This document shows, piece after piece, positions 29,398-29,447 of a stretch of 29,447 nucleotides of DNA (position 1 is the stretch's first letter; each line of letters starts with the position of its first letter). The position numbers and the translations under genes were made by a program. The notes beneath the pieces are model-generated. The model did no database searches and was not told where the DNA came from. It saw nothing but the letters and a program-made list of their open reading frames with translations. The stretch is taken from positions 1-29,447 of IMG/VR virus record IMGVR_UViG_3300009176_000065; one strand, 5' to 3'. Source of the stretch: a virus.

Positions 29398-29447
29398 AGA
29401 TCCACCCTATGTCCCCTGATGTGATCCATCGTCGGGGAGACGGGCAC
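29394..29447 (-). CDS. Partial gene at the window edge (last 17 residues)
   Basis: The frame open from 29447 ends in TGA at 29396-29394, giving the C-terminal end MDHIRGHRVDL after 6 further residues. The GTGA overlap with the MazG-like gene is the same coupling as elsewhere in the operon, which supports a real gene. Too short to name. Confidence 0.5.
   Translation of the reverse strand: MPVSPTMDHIRGHRVDL

Noticed and set aside
1-29447. CRISPR arrays, insertion sequences or transposons
   Set aside because: No regularly spaced repeats, terminal inverted repeats or transposase motifs were seen.

Overview
The window looks like one end-to-end stretch of a lytic tailed phage with a short-tailed (podovirus-type) virion, infecting a high-GC actinobacterium. 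Streptomyces or a relative is the best guess. The support is GC-rich coding sequence, many GTG starts, ATGA/GTGA/TGATG gene overlaps, a P22-size portal with separate adaptor and nozzle-like genes and no tape measure or tail-tube set, and actinophage-type lysis and replication proteins. I see no integrase, excisionase or repressor. All family names come from reading motifs by eye; no database was searched.

Layout, plus strand: 1-206 is non-coding with strong potential RNA folding. tRNA-Gln(CUG) and tRNA-Asn(GUU) follow at 207-411. One base after the second tRNA begins a 45-codon gene for a RanBP2-type zinc finger (413-550). Two small beta-rich proteins (552-1304) precede the large terminase (1315-2799). 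Two coiled-coil proteins, the portal, an HTH protein that may be the small terminase, a scaffold and the major capsid protein run to 8642. A 14-bp hairpin follows the capsid gene. Next come a head-tail connector block (small protein, adaptor, nozzle, a jelly-roll protein that may bind receptor), three proteins probably ejected from the virion (195, 491 and 1183 aa), and a virion peptidoglycan hydrolase with a glucosaminidase-like and an NlpC/P60 domain. The lysis cassette (19890-21314) has an XhlA-like protein, another membrane protein, a holin with two possible starts and an amidase endolysin. Three small genes close the arm, including a 30-codon membrane peptide.

The two arms converge on a bidirectional terminator at 22500-22540. 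The minus-strand arm, read right to left from 29447, is an early/replication operon in which nearly every gene overlaps the next by 1-11 bases: a partial gene, MazG-like pyrophosphohydrolase, HAD phosphatase, TOPRIM primase-RepA helicase, two unknowns, a PD-(D/E)XK nuclease, an SSB-like protein, a sigma region 2-like protein, a possible sigma region 4-like partner, a small basic protein, an HTH-metallophosphoesterase fusion and a 402-aa coiled-coil protein. The last gene of the arm, separated by 75 bases and with its own ribosome binding site, encodes a secreted protein with six cysteines.

The least ordinary features are the zinc-finger gene whose mRNA would become leaderless after tRNA processing, the sigma-like protein apparently split over two overlapping genes, the HTH-phosphoesterase fusion with an altered GNHD motif, the secreted disulfide-rich protein, and the post-capsid hairpin whose arms copy the Shine-Dalgarno and anti-Shine-Dalgarno sequences.
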